A stretch of DNA of 64,000 nt from Aquimixticola soesokkakensis. Lineage in GTDB: Bacteria > Pseudomonadota > Alphaproteobacteria > Rhodobacterales > Rhodobacteraceae. The translations under genes were made by a program, and so were the position numbers. The stretch spans positions 1-64,000 of the forward strand of contig NZ_FWFS01000012.1 in the NCBI RefSeq assembly GCF_900172375.1, written 5' to 3'. The notes beneath the pieces were generated by a model. That model did no database searches. It had not been told where the DNA came from and was given only the letters and a program-made list of their open reading frames with translations. The stretch's first letter is position 1. Every line of letters begins with the position of its first letter. Positions 45,517-54,427 of the stretch are shown here, in pieces.

Positions 45517-46491
45517 ATGACCCTTCGGGCAGCAATCGCAGGCGTCGGACATTATCTGCCCGCGCGCGTCGTCGAAAACGCCGAGTTCGAGAGCAGCCTC
45601 GACACCTCCGACGAATGGATTCGCACCCGCTCGGGGATCGAGCGGCGCCATTTCGCCGCCGAGGGCGAAACAACCAGCCAGATGGGCGCACAGGCCGCGC
45701 GCGCAGCGCTTGAAAACGCGGGCCTGCAGATCGGCGATATCGACGCCATCGTTGTCGCCACCTCGACCCCCGATCTGACCTTTCCCTCCGTTGGTACGAT
45801 GATCCAGCAGGAACTCGGAATGGCATCGGGATTTGCCTTTGATGTCCAAGCCGTCTGCGCTGGCTTCATTTTTGCGCTCGCCAATGCCAATGCGCTGATT
45901 GTCTCGGGGCAGGCCAAGCGCGTGATCGTGATCGGTGCGGAAACCTTTTCGCGCATCATGGACTGGAGCGACCGTGCCACCTGCGTGCTGTTTGGCGACG
46001 GCGCGGGCGCGCTGGTCCTTGAAGGCGTTGCGGGCACGGGCACCTCTGCCGATCGCGGCATCCTGTCCACCGATCTGAATTCGGACGGCAGCTACCGCGA
46101 CATGCTCTATGTCGACGGGGGGGTGTCCACCACAGGCACGGCAGGCAAGCTGCGGATGCAGGGCAATGCGCTGTTTCGCCAGGCCGTTTCGAAACTCGCG
46201 CAAACCGCTGAAACGGCTTTGGAAAAGGCAGGCATTACCGCAGCCGACATCGATTGGGTTGTGCCCCATCAGGCCAATATCCGGATCATCGAAGGCACGG
46301 CGAAAAAGCTGAGCCTGTCGATGGACAACGTCGTGGTCACCGTTCAGGACCACGGCAACACCTCCGCCGCCTCCATCCCTCTGGCCATGTCGGTGGGACG
46401 CGCGCGCGGGCAGATCAAAGACGGCGATCTGCTGGTCGCAGAGGCGATTGGCGGCGGTCTGGCCTGGGGCGCGGTGGTCCTGCGCTGGTAG
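45517..46491 (+). CDS. fabH: beta-ketoacyl-ACP synthase III
   Basis: A 324 aa condensing enzyme that starts fatty-acid synthesis by joining acetyl-CoA and malonyl-ACP. Catalytic residues are C114 (QAVCAGFIFAL), H251 (VPHQANIRI) and N281 (DHGNTSAAS). It follows plsX by 44 bases. Confidence 0.96.
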   Translation: MTLRAAIAGVGHYLPARVVENAEFESSLDTSDEWIRTRSGIERRHFAAEGETTSQMGAQAARAALENAGLQIGDIDAIVVATSTPDLTFPSVGTMIQQELGMASGFAFDVQAVCAGFIFALANANALIVSGQAKRVIVIGAETFSRIMDWSDRATCVLFGDGAGALVLEGVAGTGTSADRGILSTDLNSDGSYRDMLYVDGGVSTTGTAGKLRMQGNALFRQAVSKLAQTAETALEKAGITAADIDWVVPHQANIRIIEGTAKKLSLSMDNVVVTVQDHGNTSAASIPLAMSVGRARGQIKDGDLLVAEAIGGGLAWGAVVLRW

Positions 46492-46582
46492 GCAAAGCGG
46501 CGCGGCCGGGCTGATGTTTTATGCAGCGCCGTGATTACACTGTCGGGAAAGCGCCTCAATTGTCCAACTCAAGTCATTGATA

Positions 46583-46611
46583 TTGACTTGCGATTTGCAA
46601 GGGGACATTCT
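46583..46611 (+). promoter_or_regulatory. candidate promoter for ihfA
   Basis: TTGACT (46583-46588), 17 bases, CATTCT (46606-46611). The -35 is near consensus and the -10 weaker. It would start transcription about 55 bases before ihfA, and would place the small upstream ORF at 46611 at or before the transcript start, so the two proposals compete. Confidence 0.4.
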
Positions 46612-46673
46612 TGGCTCAAGAAAATAGCAGCGAACAATTGCGGCAAATCATCGAAAATCCTCGGGGGGAATGA
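46611..46673 (+). CDS. possible 20-codon ORF overlapping ihfA start
   Basis: TTG at 46611 has AAGGGG at good spacing and reads 20 codons (beginning [12 protein letters not shown]) to a TGA overlapping the ATG at 46670. It faintly recalls the N-terminus of GapR/DUF2312 proteins, so it may be a coupled leader or a decayed gene fragment. Speculative. Confidence 0.25.
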   Translation: MAQENSSEQLRQIIENPRGE

Positions 46674-46975
46674 TGAGCGAGAAAACTTTGACACGTATGG
46701 ACCTCAGCGAAGCTGTCTTCAGCGAAGTGGGTCTCAGCCGGAACGAATCCGCGCAGCTGGTTGAAACCGTGCTGCAATATATGTCTGACGCGCTCGTCGC
46801 GGGCGAAACCGTCAAGATTTCCTCTTTCGGGACCTTTTCGGTGCGCGACAAGGCCGCCCGTGTGGGGCGCAACCCCAAGACCGGCGATGAGGCCCCGATT
46901 CCCGCGCGACGCGTTTTGACCTTCCGCCCGTCGCATCTGATGAAAGATCGCGTGGCCGCAGGCAACAAAGCCTAA
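46673..46975 (+). CDS. ihfA: integration host factor subunit alpha
   Basis: A 100 aa DNA-bending protein; with IhfB it bends DNA sharply at promoters, origins and recombination sites. The HU/IHF core reads [10 protein letters not shown]...[27 protein letters not shown], with the DNA-intercalating proline in GRNPKTG. I prefer ATG 46673 to 46670, because the GGGGGG ribosome site nearly touches the earlier one. Followed by the MerR-type gene. Confidence 0.95.
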   Translation: MSEKTLTRMDLSEAVFSEVGLSRNESAQLVETVLQYMSDALVAGETVKISSFGTFSVRDKAARVGRNPKTGDEAPIPARRVLTFRPSHLMKDRVAAGNKA

Positions 46976-47071
46976 ACCGCACATCCGATCCTGATGGCGC
47001 ATCTGCGCATGATATGCGGCTTGGCCCTTGCGCCAGATTGCGGCAGCCACCTGCACTAAGGCACTGACAAT

Positions 47072-48358
47072 ATGGGGAAATCTCCGGACGCTTTTCGCAC
47101 GATCAGCGAAGTTGCCGATTGGCTGCAAACGCCCGCCCATGTGCTGCGCTTTTGGGAAAGCCGGTTCACGCAGATCAAACCTGTCAAACGCGCAGGCGGG
47201 CGACGCTATTACCGCCCCGCCGATATGGCGCTGCTCGGCGGGATCAAAAAACTGTTGCATGAGGATGGTTTGACCATTCGCGGCGTGCAAAAGCTGCTGC
47301 GCGAAGAGGGGGTGCGTCACGTGTCCGCCCTGTCGCCTGCAATTGACGGGCAGAGTTTCGACCTTGATGCGGATGCGATTCCCGAGGCCCCGATGGCGGT
47401 GGACGTGCCCCTTGAGGACGCCCCCGACAGCGAGGGCAAGGACACGGGTGGCGCGACGAATGTCGTCCCCCTTGCGCCGCGCGCAAGTGCTTCTGTGCCC
47501 GAAACGCAACCGCTTCAGCCTGCCCCCGAAGCCCCCGACGACCTCGCGCCGATGTTTGATTTCGGGGCGGAGTTTGGCCCGTCAGAACCGGATATGCCCC
47601 TGATCGACGAGGAGCCTCTGAGCGAGGACGCGGCTGACACCGGCCAACCGCAGGACAGCGAAACCGACGCGCAGGACAATATTTTCGCCCCTTCCCCCGC
47701 TGCGGACGCGCCAACGCCCCCCATGTCGCAGGATGAGTCGCCGCAGGATGAGTCACCGCAGGATGTGACCCCCCGGCATGATTCGCCGCAGGCCGTTCAG
47801 GGCGAGGCCGACCCATCGCCCCCCGCCCCAACCGACGCCGCGCAGAGCGCGCCCGACCACCCGGATGCTTGGGCGCCGTCAGAGCAGCCCGTCGATGCCG
47901 ATGAAGACGCGCAGCTGCAGGAAACGGCGGAGGAGGACTCCGCACCGCTGGCGGCAGACCAGAGGCCGCACGCGGAGGGTGTTGACGAAAGTTTCAACGA
48001 GAGCTTTGACGACTCCTTCTCCGATGCGCCTTTCGACGAGGATTTTGCCCGCCCCGCCGACTCCCCGGCGCAGATGACTGACCCGCAAGGCACAGAGCCA
48101 AAGGGCGCGCCCTCAGCCCCCATCCCGCCTGCCCCCGTTGCGCCTGCCCCCGTCGCGCCTACCCTGGCCCCCCTCGATCGCGCGCGCGATGTTCCAGCAG
48201 ATCCCGCCGATGATGACGGGCACATTCGCCCCGGCGCGGGCCTTGTCGGCGGGCTGGACGCGCGCAAACTGCGCGCAGCCGACCCTGTGGCGCTCTCAAG
48301 CCTCTACGTGCGGTTGCAGGCCCTCCATGAGCGCCTCGCCTCTGACGGGCGTTTGTAA
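47072..48358 (+). CDS. MerR-family regulator with long acidic tail
   Basis: A 428 aa protein. Residues 8-80 are a MerR winged helix ([25 protein letters not shown], then [16 protein letters not shown]). The remaining ~340 residues are acidic, Pro/Ala/Asp/Glu-rich and probably disordered, with a DESPQ repeat encoded by 15 bp units and [12 protein letters not shown]. The last ~30 residues ([27 protein letters not shown]) look helical. The MerR-after-ihfA order is conserved in Rhodobacterales. The target is unknown. Confidence 0.82.
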   Translation: MGKSPDAFRTISEVADWLQTPAHVLRFWESRFTQIKPVKRAGGRRYYRPADMALLGGIKKLLHEDGLTIRGVQKLLREEGVRHVSALSPAIDGQSFDLDADAIPEAPMAVDVPLEDAPDSEGKDTGGATNVVPLAPRASASVPETQPLQPAPEAPDDLAPMFDFGAEFGPSEPDMPLIDEEPLSEDAADTGQPQDSETDAQDNIFAPSPAADAPTPPMSQDESPQDESPQDVTPRHDSPQAVQGEADPSPPAPTDAAQSAPDHPDAWAPSEQPVDADEDAQLQETAEEDSAPLAADQRPHAEGVDESFNESFDDSFSDAPFDEDFARPADSPAQMTDPQGTEPKGAPSAPIPPAPVAPAPVAPTLAPLDRARDVPADPADDDGHIRPGAGLVGGLDARKLRAADPVALSSLYVRLQALHERLASDGRL

Positions 48359-48438
48359 AGCGCACGCGAAAAAAGGTGTGCCTGGCGTGAATTTCACGCT
48401 TGCGCCCCCCCTGAATATCACTATTAAAGCCCACACGT

Positions 48439-48515
48439 CGGGCTATAGCGCAGCCTGGTAGCGCGTCCGTCTGGGGGACGGAAGGTCGCAGGTTCGAGTC
48501 CTGCTAGCCCGACCA
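48439..48515 (+). tRNA. tRNA-Pro (GGG)
   Basis: A full cloverleaf: 7 bp acceptor CGGGCTA/TAGCCCG, discriminator A, encoded CCA, anticodon stem TCCGT/ACGGA with loop CTGGGGG and anticodon GGG at 48473-48475, and a GGTTCGAGTC T-arm. It reads CCC (and CCU by wobble) codons. A terminator follows. Confidence 0.97.
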
Positions 48516-48523
48516 ACAAACAA

Positions 48524-48557
48524 CGCCCGCATCCGGTTTTCCGGTGCGGGCGTTTTT
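48524..48557 (+). terminator. intrinsic terminator after tRNA-Pro
   Basis: CGCCCGCA/TGCGGGCG, 8 bp stem, 13-base loop containing CCGG-TTTT-CCGG pairing, then TTTTT. It starts 9 bases after the encoded CCA. Confidence 0.88.
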
Positions 48558-48633
48558 GCGTTTTTGGGCTATGTCAAAAGCGCTTGGGCTGATATTGCGA
48601 CGCCACGACGTTAAAGCCAAAGGGGAATGCGGC

Positions 48634-49743
48634 ATGGGTGTTGAGACGGCTGCCAAGGCGGGTTCGGGTGTTCTGGCGGACACGGCGCTGCGCGACATGA
48701 TTGCCAGCGGCGCGATCACCACCTCTTCCAGCGCGCCCGACATCATCGACGGCCAGATCCAACCGGCCTCGCTTGACCTGCGGCTGGGCACGCGTGCGTG
48801 GCGTGTGCGCGCCTCTTTTCTCGCGGGCGAAGGACAAAGCGTGTCGCACCGCCTGTCCGAATTTGAAATGCACCAGATTGATCTGCGCGACGGCGCGGTG
48901 CTTGAAAAAGGCTGCGTCTACGTTGTGCCGCTGATGGAGGGCCTTGACCTGCCTGACAGCGTGCAAGCCGTCGCCAATGCCAAAAGCTCGACCGGCCGGC
49001 TGGACCTGCTGACGCGTCTGATCACCGATGGCGGCACGGAATTCGACCGCATCTCAAGCGGTTACAGCGGCCCGCTTTACGCCGAAATCTGCCCGCGCTC
49101 CTTTTCGGTGCTGGTGCGTCCCGGCATGCGGCTGAACCAGATCCGCTTTCGCAGCGGCTCGGCGCAATTGAGCGATCTGGACCTGCAAGCGCTCCACGAT
49201 CAAACCCCCTTGGTGGACGGGCCTGCGATCATCGACCAAGGCCTCGCCTTTTCGGTCGATCTCAAACCTGCCGAGGGCGATCTGGTCGGCTACCGCGCCA
49301 AGCCGCACACGGGCGTCATCGACCTCGATCGCATCGGGGAATACGACCCCGCCGACTATTGGGAACCGATCCATTCGAGCAAGGGTCAGATCATTCTCGA
49401 CCCCGGGGCATTCTACATCCTCGTGTCGCGCGAAGCGGTGCATATCCCCGCCGATTATGCCGCCGAAATGGCCCCCTATCTGGCGATGGTGGGCGAATTT
49501 CGTGTCCATTACGCAGGGTTCTTTGATCCGGGCTTCGGGACGACAGATGCGGGCGGCGCAGGATCGCGCGGCGTGCTGGAAGTGCGCTGCCACGAAGCGC
49601 CCTTTGTGCTGGAACACGGGCAGGTCGTCGGCCGCCTGGTCTACGAACGCATGGCAAGCGCGCCAGAGCGGGTCTATGGCGCAGGGTTGAAGTCCAACTA
49701 TCAGGGTCAGGGCCTCAAGCTGTCCAAACATTTTCGCGGCTGA
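48634..49743 (+). CDS. dcd: 2'-deoxycytidine 5'-triphosphate deaminase, double-domain type
   Basis: A 369 aa member of the large DCD family, with two dUTPase-like folds in one chain, against ~190 aa in the E. coli enzyme. It deaminates dCTP to dUTP for thymidylate supply. The first half reads DIIDGQIQPASLDLRLG and AKSSTGRLDLLTRL, and the dUTPase-like block GYSGPLYAEICPRSFSVLVRPGMRLNQIRF follows. ATG 48634 has AAGGGG upstream; the 30 residues of the longer frame would start inside the tRNA terminator. Confidence 0.87.
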   Translation: MGVETAAKAGSGVLADTALRDMIASGAITTSSSAPDIIDGQIQPASLDLRLGTRAWRVRASFLAGEGQSVSHRLSEFEMHQIDLRDGAVLEKGCVYVVPLMEGLDLPDSVQAVANAKSSTGRLDLLTRLITDGGTEFDRISSGYSGPLYAEICPRSFSVLVRPGMRLNQIRFRSGSAQLSDLDLQALHDQTPLVDGPAIIDQGLAFSVDLKPAEGDLVGYRAKPHTGVIDLDRIGEYDPADYWEPIHSSKGQIILDPGAFYILVSREAVHIPADYAAEMAPYLAMVGEFRVHYAGFFDPGFGTTDAGGAGSRGVLEVRCHEAPFVLEHGQVVGRLVYERMASAPERVYGAGLKSNYQGQGLKLSKHFRG

Positions 49744-49775
49744 CGTTTCGTCAAAAGCGCGCGGCGCAAATCCGC

Positions 49776-51260
49776 TCAGCCCACCTGTACGGTGACTGTG
49801 GCAAGCTGCGGCGCGTCAACCGACTCCTCGACCACAACGCAATTGCGACCGCGAAATTTGGCCGCATATAGGGCCTCATCCGCGCGGCGCACGGCCGCGG
49901 CATGGTCCTGTTCCTCGCGCCCGACGATGGCGCATCCAAAAGAGGCGGTCACTTGTATGCTTTGTGCAACGCCGCCCGCCCCTGTCCGGGAAATACGCAC
50001 ATGCGCCGCGACGCTTTCGCGCAGGGTCTGCGCAAGGTCACGCACCTCGTCGACGCCCGTGACATCGGGCATTAGGACCAGAAATTCTTCACCGCCCCAG
50101 CGCGCCAGCAAATCGCTGCGCTTGATCCGCGCGCGCAAAACAGATGCCACACCGCTCAGGACATCGTCGCCCGTGCGGTGGCCGAACCGGTCGTTCACCT
50201 CCTTGAAATGATCGAGGTCGATCAACATCACGCCCAATGCGCCGCGCGGGCGATTGCCAAGGCCGCGCTTGCCCGACCGGCTGCGGCGCAGCGCATTTTG
50301 GACAAACACATCGACAGCGCGCCGGTTGGCAGCGCCGGTCAGGGGATCGCGCATCAACATCTGCGACAATTCCCGCTCCAGCTTGCGCCGTGTGCATTCG
50401 GCACGCTCCGTCATTTGGGCAGACACCGAAATCAGAAAGAACAGCAAAAGCAACATGCCCGAAACCATCACCGCCATCGCATGTTGTGCGCTGATGTATA
50501 CAGGCGCATGGCGCAGGGCAAATCCCAGAATCCACAACACAACAAAGCTGAGAAGCAACTGGTTGCGCGCGAACCTGCCGTGGGCTGCGGAGTTGAAAAT
50601 CGACCGTAGCAGCGCAGTCCGCGGGAACAGCGTCAAGGCCGCCAAGCCGTTGAGCAGCAAAAGTCCGATGCTCGGGATCGACATTTGTCCGAACAGCGGC
50701 GCAAACCCGTAGCTATAGCCCACAAGCCCGATCACAGGCTGCGAAATACCGATGATGACCGACCAAAGCGCCAGATAGGGCGCGCGGCGGCGCAAGAGGA
50801 CGGACAGGGCAATCAACAAGACGGAAACGGCGGTATTGGACCCCATCGCCGACACGCCGCGGATCTCTTCATGCAGGAGCATATTCAGCGGGGCGGAGAT
50901 AAATTCGACAGGGACGACATAAATTTCCGCCAGCCGCGCCAAGGCAATCGCGGCGGCCACGGAGCTTCCCAAAAGCCAGCTATGGTCATGCTTGCGCCCG
51001 AATCGCGGGGCCAGCACGATGCCAAGAGCCTGGCTGAGCACCGCAAGCAAAGTCAGCGGGCTGAGGGTGGCGACCCCGAAATAGCTGCGCATCGGGGCCA
51101 ACAGATCAAGCGGGGTCGCGACCAGCAAACACACCGAAATGATCACAGCCATGCGCGAAAAGAACATCCGCAAACGAATAAAAGATAGAAGCGGGCGGTA
51201 AGAAACTGATCCCAAACGGGAAATCCGCTTTACCAGTTCGACATCTTCGCTCATTGCCAT
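49776..51260 (-). CDS. membrane-bound diguanylate cyclase (GGDEF)
   Basis: A 494 aa inner-membrane protein with about eight N-terminal helices (from ~35 to ~290) and a C-terminal GGDEF domain that makes cyclic di-GMP from two GTP. The active loop is RWGGEEF (GGEEF at 389-393), with DPLTGAANRRA and LMIDLDHFKEVND ahead. The inhibitory I-site position reads KRSD, lacking the RxxD arginine, so product inhibition may be lost. ATG 51254 (MSEDVEL) is an alternative start. Convergent with dcd. The signal sensed by the membrane part is unknown. Confidence 0.9.
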   Translation of the reverse strand: MAMSEDVELVKRISRLGSVSYRPLLSFIRLRMFFSRMAVIISVCLLVATPLDLLAPMRSYFGVATLSPLTLLAVLSQALGIVLAPRFGRKHDHSWLLGSSVAAAIALARLAEIYVVPVEFISAPLNMLLHEEIRGVSAMGSNTAVSVLLIALSVLLRRRAPYLALWSVIIGISQPVIGLVGYSYGFAPLFGQMSIPSIGLLLLNGLAALTLFPRTALLRSIFNSAAHGRFARNQLLLSFVVLWILGFALRHAPVYISAQHAMAVMVSGMLLLLFFLISVSAQMTERAECTRRKLERELSQMLMRDPLTGAANRRAVDVFVQNALRRSRSGKRGLGNRPRGALGVMLIDLDHFKEVNDRFGHRTGDDVLSGVASVLRARIKRSDLLARWGGEEFLVLMPDVTGVDEVRDLAQTLRESVAAHVRISRTGAGGVAQSIQVTASFGCAIVGREEQDHAAAVRRADEALYAAKFRGRNCVVVEESVDAPQLATVTVQVG

Positions 51261-51623
51261 CTCTCATACCACCCTGACACGGGCGACGGTCTCAACCCTC
51301 GTCGATGTCAGCCAAACATACACTGCGCAGATGATTGCGCCGGTTTTTGCAAGCGCCGCGCCGTGCGCCGCTCACCCTCCCTGCGTTGTGGATGCGATCC
51401 ACGCCGCTTCGTCCGCATTCTCCGCTCTGTGGCGCGCCCCGCGAAACGCGCGACACCCCGAATTGGTCTTTTCTAAGGCCAGTGTTGCGGGATTTGCGTT
51501 ACCAAAATTTTAAAATCCGACCGAAGTAGGCATTTATTTACCGGTCATCGGGCATCAAAGCGCTTTGGCTCTAAATTTCGCGCAGCCGCGCGCGCGCATT
51601 GCCCGAAAACCGAGATGACTGCG
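51261..51623. other. spacer upstream of the diguanylate cyclase
   Basis: 363 bases without a supportable gene, A/T-richer between about 51480 and 51580. It contains a perfect LacI-type palindrome at 51556-51567. Both flanking genes read minus, so the region is upstream of the cyclase and downstream of the small basic-protein gene. Confidence 0.5.
51556..51568. promoter_or_regulatory. LacI-type operator-like palindrome
   Basis: CAAAGCGCTTTGG, identical to 9783-9795 of the agl operator; the first 12 bases are a perfect palindrome. It lies about 295 bases upstream of the diguanylate cyclase ATG. Either a true second site for the same or another LacI-family protein, or a chance copy. Confidence 0.45.
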
Positions 51624-51887
51624 CTACATCCGCCCCATGCGTTTGGCCATCCGCGCCGCTTGGCGGGCCTTTTTCGCAGATTCGCGCGCTTGGCGCTTTT
51701 GCAGGCGTTCTGCTTTGGTCAGCGGACGCTCGGGCTCTGCGCTTGCGGGGGCGACGTCGCCGCGCTCCTCGCCACGGCGCGCATATAAATCCGCGCCTTT
51801 CTTGATCCCGTAGTTCATGCCTTTGTTGATGCCCTTGCGCATAAACATACGCAAAATCATGCGGATAATCTGGTCGGCTTGCATCAA
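51624..51887 (-). CDS. small basic protein of unknown function
   Basis: An 87 aa protein I do not recognise by function. The N-terminal helix is amphipathic and Met-rich (MMQADQIIRMILRMFMRKGI), and the C-terminal half is a Lys/Arg/Ala-rich helix (TKAERLQKRQARESAKKARQ). It is last in the argS-to-scpB gene set, where tatABC is found in some relatives, but it is not TatA. Nucleic-acid or membrane-surface binding would fit its charge. Confidence 0.65.
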   Translation of the reverse strand: MMQADQIIRMILRMFMRKGINKGMNYGIKKGADLYARRGEERGDVAPASAEPERPLTKAERLQKRQARESAKKARQAARMAKRMGRM

Positions 51888-51946
51888 AGCTCTCCTTTCG
51901 CTGCGCTGTGCGCTTTGGTCACAGCCCTGCGCGCACGCCGCGCAGC

Positions 51947-52603
51947 CTATGCGTCATCCTCAAACAGGTCGTCTTGCTCGGCGTCATTTTCAACCTCTGC
52001 GCCGTCCGAACTTCCCTCCAGACCGGGCAAGGGGCGCGCGTCCAACAGACCCGCTGCGCGCAGTTCGCGCAACCCCGGAAGATCGCGCGCGCTTTCCAGA
52101 CCGAAATGATCCAGAAACTGTGGCGTCACCACATAGGTCACGGGCCGCCCCGGCGTCATACGGCGACGCCCAAAGCGGATCCATTCCATTTCCAGCAACT
52201 GGTCGATGGTGCCGCGACTGACCGAGACGCCGCGAATTTCCTCGATCTCGGCGCGGGTTGTGGGCTGGTGATAGGCGATGATCGCCAGCGTTTCGATCGC
52301 CGCGCGGCTGAGTTTGCGCATCTCGGTGGTTTCGCGCTGCATCAAATGGCCCAGATCAGGGGCCGTGCGCATGGCATAGCCATCCCCGACACGCACCACC
52401 CGCACGCCGCGCCCCTCGTAGCGCTTGACCAGCATTTCCAGCGCCGTCTTGGCGTTGCAGCCGTGGGGCATACGGGCGTTCAGCCCCGCGACAGAGACAG
52501 GTTCGGTGGCGGCAAACAGCACCGCCTCCACCATGCGCTCCTGCTCGGCAAAGGGCGGGGCATCGAACAGGCTTTGTTCTTTATCGTCGTATGATTCAGC
52601 CAC
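51947..52603 (-). CDS. scpB: segregation and condensation protein B
   Basis: A 218 aa partner of ScpA in the SMC-ScpAB condensin that organises and segregates the chromosome. Two winged-helix domains: first from EQERMVEAVLFAATEPVS, second around LSRAAIETLAIIAYHQPTTRAEIEEIRGVS. The acidic C-terminal tail is DDLFEDDA. The start abuts the scpA stop. Confidence 0.93.
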   Translation of the reverse strand: MAESYDDKEQSLFDAPPFAEQERMVEAVLFAATEPVSVAGLNARMPHGCNAKTALEMLVKRYEGRGVRVVRVGDGYAMRTAPDLGHLMQRETTEMRKLSRAAIETLAIIAYHQPTTRAEIEEIRGVSVSRGTIDQLLEMEWIRFGRRRMTPGRPVTYVVTPQFLDHFGLESARDLPGLRELRAAGLLDARPLPGLEGSSDGAEVENDAEQDDLFEDDA

Positions 52604-53404
52604 TTACGGCTTCCTTCTGATCTGGATGGGCGCGAATGTGTCGCCCTGGCGGATTTCGATTTTGCCCGCTTTTACCAGTTCCAGCGAGGCCGCAAAGGTC
52701 GCCGCGGTCGCCGAGCGGCGGCGTTTGGGGTCCAGTTCCCAGCCTTCGGGCAGATAGCTTTGAATATCGGTCCAATCGCCTGCATAGCCGATCAAGCCGC
52801 GCATCCGTTCCAGCGCCTGCTCCATGCTCAAAATAGCTTCGCGGTCCAAGACGAAGGGGCGAAATTCATCCTTGGTGCGGACGCGCGCATAGCCCTGCAT
52901 CAGGTCCAACAGCGTCGCCGAATAGGTCACCCTGCGCACGCGCGCGACGTCCTCGGGCGCGCCACGGGCAAAGAAATCCCGCCCAAGCTGGTCACGCGCC
53001 ATCAAGCGCGCCGCCACATCGCGCATCGCCGCCAGCCGTTCCAACTGAAAGGCCAGATGGGCCGCGAGTTCCTCGCCCGACGGGCCCTCGTCGGTTGGAT
53101 CGGGCGGCAACAGCAGGCGCGATTTCAAGAACGCAAGCCATGCCGCCATCACCAGATAATCCGCCGCAAGTTCGATGCGCAGCGCTTTGGCGCGCTGTAC
53201 GAAGGCCAGATATTGTTGCGCCAGATGCAGCACCGAAATGGTTCGCAGGTCCACTTTCTGGGTGCGCGACAGGTTCAACAACAGGTCGAGCGGCCCCTCG
53301 AAGCCCTCGACATCGACAATCAGCGCCTCCGCCTTGAGCCGTTCCTGAACGCTCAGGCTTTCGCTGAAATCAAACTGGTCGTCACTCATCCTGATGTCCG
53401 GCAT
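52604..53404 (-). CDS. scpA: segregation and condensation protein A
   Basis: A 266 aa kleisin that bridges the SMC heads. The conserved start of the domain is EGFEGPLDLLLNLSRTQKVDL and the middle includes YLVMAAWLAFLKSRLLLP. Two in-frame ATGs, at 53404 and 53389, are 15 bases apart because the start region is itself duplicated (53387-53416); the shorter product lacks MPDIR. Neither start has a strong ribosome site beyond the repeated CAGG. Confidence 0.92.
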   Translation of the reverse strand: MPDIRMSDDQFDFSESLSVQERLKAEALIVDVEGFEGPLDLLLNLSRTQKVDLRTISVLHLAQQYLAFVQRAKALRIELAADYLVMAAWLAFLKSRLLLPPDPTDEGPSGEELAAHLAFQLERLAAMRDVAARLMARDQLGRDFFARGAPEDVARVRRVTYSATLLDLMQGYARVRTKDEFRPFVLDREAILSMEQALERMRGLIGYAGDWTDIQSYLPEGWELDPKRRRSATAATFAASLELVKAGKIEIRQGDTFAPIQIRRKP

Positions 53405-53416
53405 CCTGATGTCGGG
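53387..53416 (-). repeat. 15 bp duplication of the scpA start region
   Basis: CATCCTGATGTCCGG (53387-53401) and CATCCTGATGTCGGG (53402-53416), plus-strand reading, differ at one base. Each contains an ATG in the scpA frame on the minus strand, so the gene has two equivalent starts. Confidence 0.88.
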
Positions 53417-53434
53417 TTGCGTTCCTGCCGTGGC

Positions 53435-54424
53435 TCAGCCACGAAACTGGTCCTGAAAGTCCCGCTCGAGCGCCGCAATGTCAACGGGCCGGGCCGTGGG
53501 GCGCGCACGCGCCGCCGCATCCGCGCGCGTCTGAGCGGGCGCAGACATCGCACCAAGCCCCGCAACCGCTTCCATTTCGTCCATTTTGCCGTTGCAATGC
53601 AGGATCACGTCACAGCCCGCACGAAGCGCGGCGTGGCTGCGTGTCGAAACATCGCCCGCAAGCGCATTCATCGAAATGTCATCCGTCATCAACAAACCCC
53701 CAAAGCCGATCTCGCGTCGGATCAGGTCGATCATCACAGGGCTTTGCGTGGCGGGGCGTTCGGGGTCGAGCGCCGTGTAGACCAGATGCGCGCTCATCGC
53801 CATCGGGCTGTCCTTGAGGGCGCGAAATGGTGCGAAATCAACGGCTTCCAACACGGCGCGATCCGCGGTGACCACGGGAAGATCGTGGTGGCTGTCCGCC
53901 TGTGCCAAGCCGTGGCCGGGCATATGTTTGATGACACCCGCCACGCCGCGCACCGCCATCCCCTCCAGACAGGCGCGCGCGAGATCCACAATTTCAAGCG
54001 GATCGCTGGACAGGGTGCGGTTGCGCAAAAACGGGTGGGTCTGCGCGCGTGCGACATCGAGGGTCGGCGCGCAGTTCACGTCGATGCCGACCTCGGCCAA
54101 CTCATGCGCAAGCAGGACCGAGCGCAGATACATCGCGCGGATCGGGTCGCGCGCCTGGGCAGATTGATCGAGCGGCGGCAGGTAGTCGCGCCAGATTGGC
54201 GCGCGCATCCGCTGCACCCGCCCGCCCTCCTGATCGATCAGGATCGGGGCATCGCGCCCTACGCTCGCGCGCAAATCCGCCGTCAAGCGTGACAGCTGGG
54301 CGCGGTCCACGACATTGCGCGCAAAGAGGATAAAGCCCCAAGGATTGGCGGCACGAAAGAACGCCGCTTCATCGCGGGACAAAACAGGGCCCTCCAGCCC
54401 GAGGATAAAGGCACCCTGAGACAT
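53435..54424 (-). CDS. nagZ: beta-N-acetylhexosaminidase NagZ
   Basis: A 329 aa family 3 glycoside hydrolase of cell-wall recycling, which removes N-acetylglucosamine from anhydro-muropeptides in the cytoplasm. The family loop is VIKHMPGHGLAQADSHHD and the nucleophile Asp lies in LLMTDDISM. No signal peptide. It starts 4 bases after the SPOR-gene stop. Confidence 0.93.
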   Translation of the reverse strand: MSQGAFILGLEGPVLSRDEAAFFRAANPWGFILFARNVVDRAQLSRLTADLRASVGRDAPILIDQEGGRVQRMRAPIWRDYLPPLDQSAQARDPIRAMYLRSVLLAHELAEVGIDVNCAPTLDVARAQTHPFLRNRTLSSDPLEIVDLARACLEGMAVRGVAGVIKHMPGHGLAQADSHHDLPVVTADRAVLEAVDFAPFRALKDSPMAMSAHLVYTALDPERPATQSPVMIDLIRREIGFGGLLMTDDISMNALAGDVSTRSHAALRAGCDVILHCNGKMDEMEAVAGLGAMSAPAQTRADAAARARPTARPVDIAALERDFQDQFRG

Positions 54425-54427
54425 GGC

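Noticed and set aside
49741-49753. TGACG-TTT-CGTCA as a dcd terminator
   Set aside because: Only 5 bp arms and no T-run on the plus strand; too weak to annotate.
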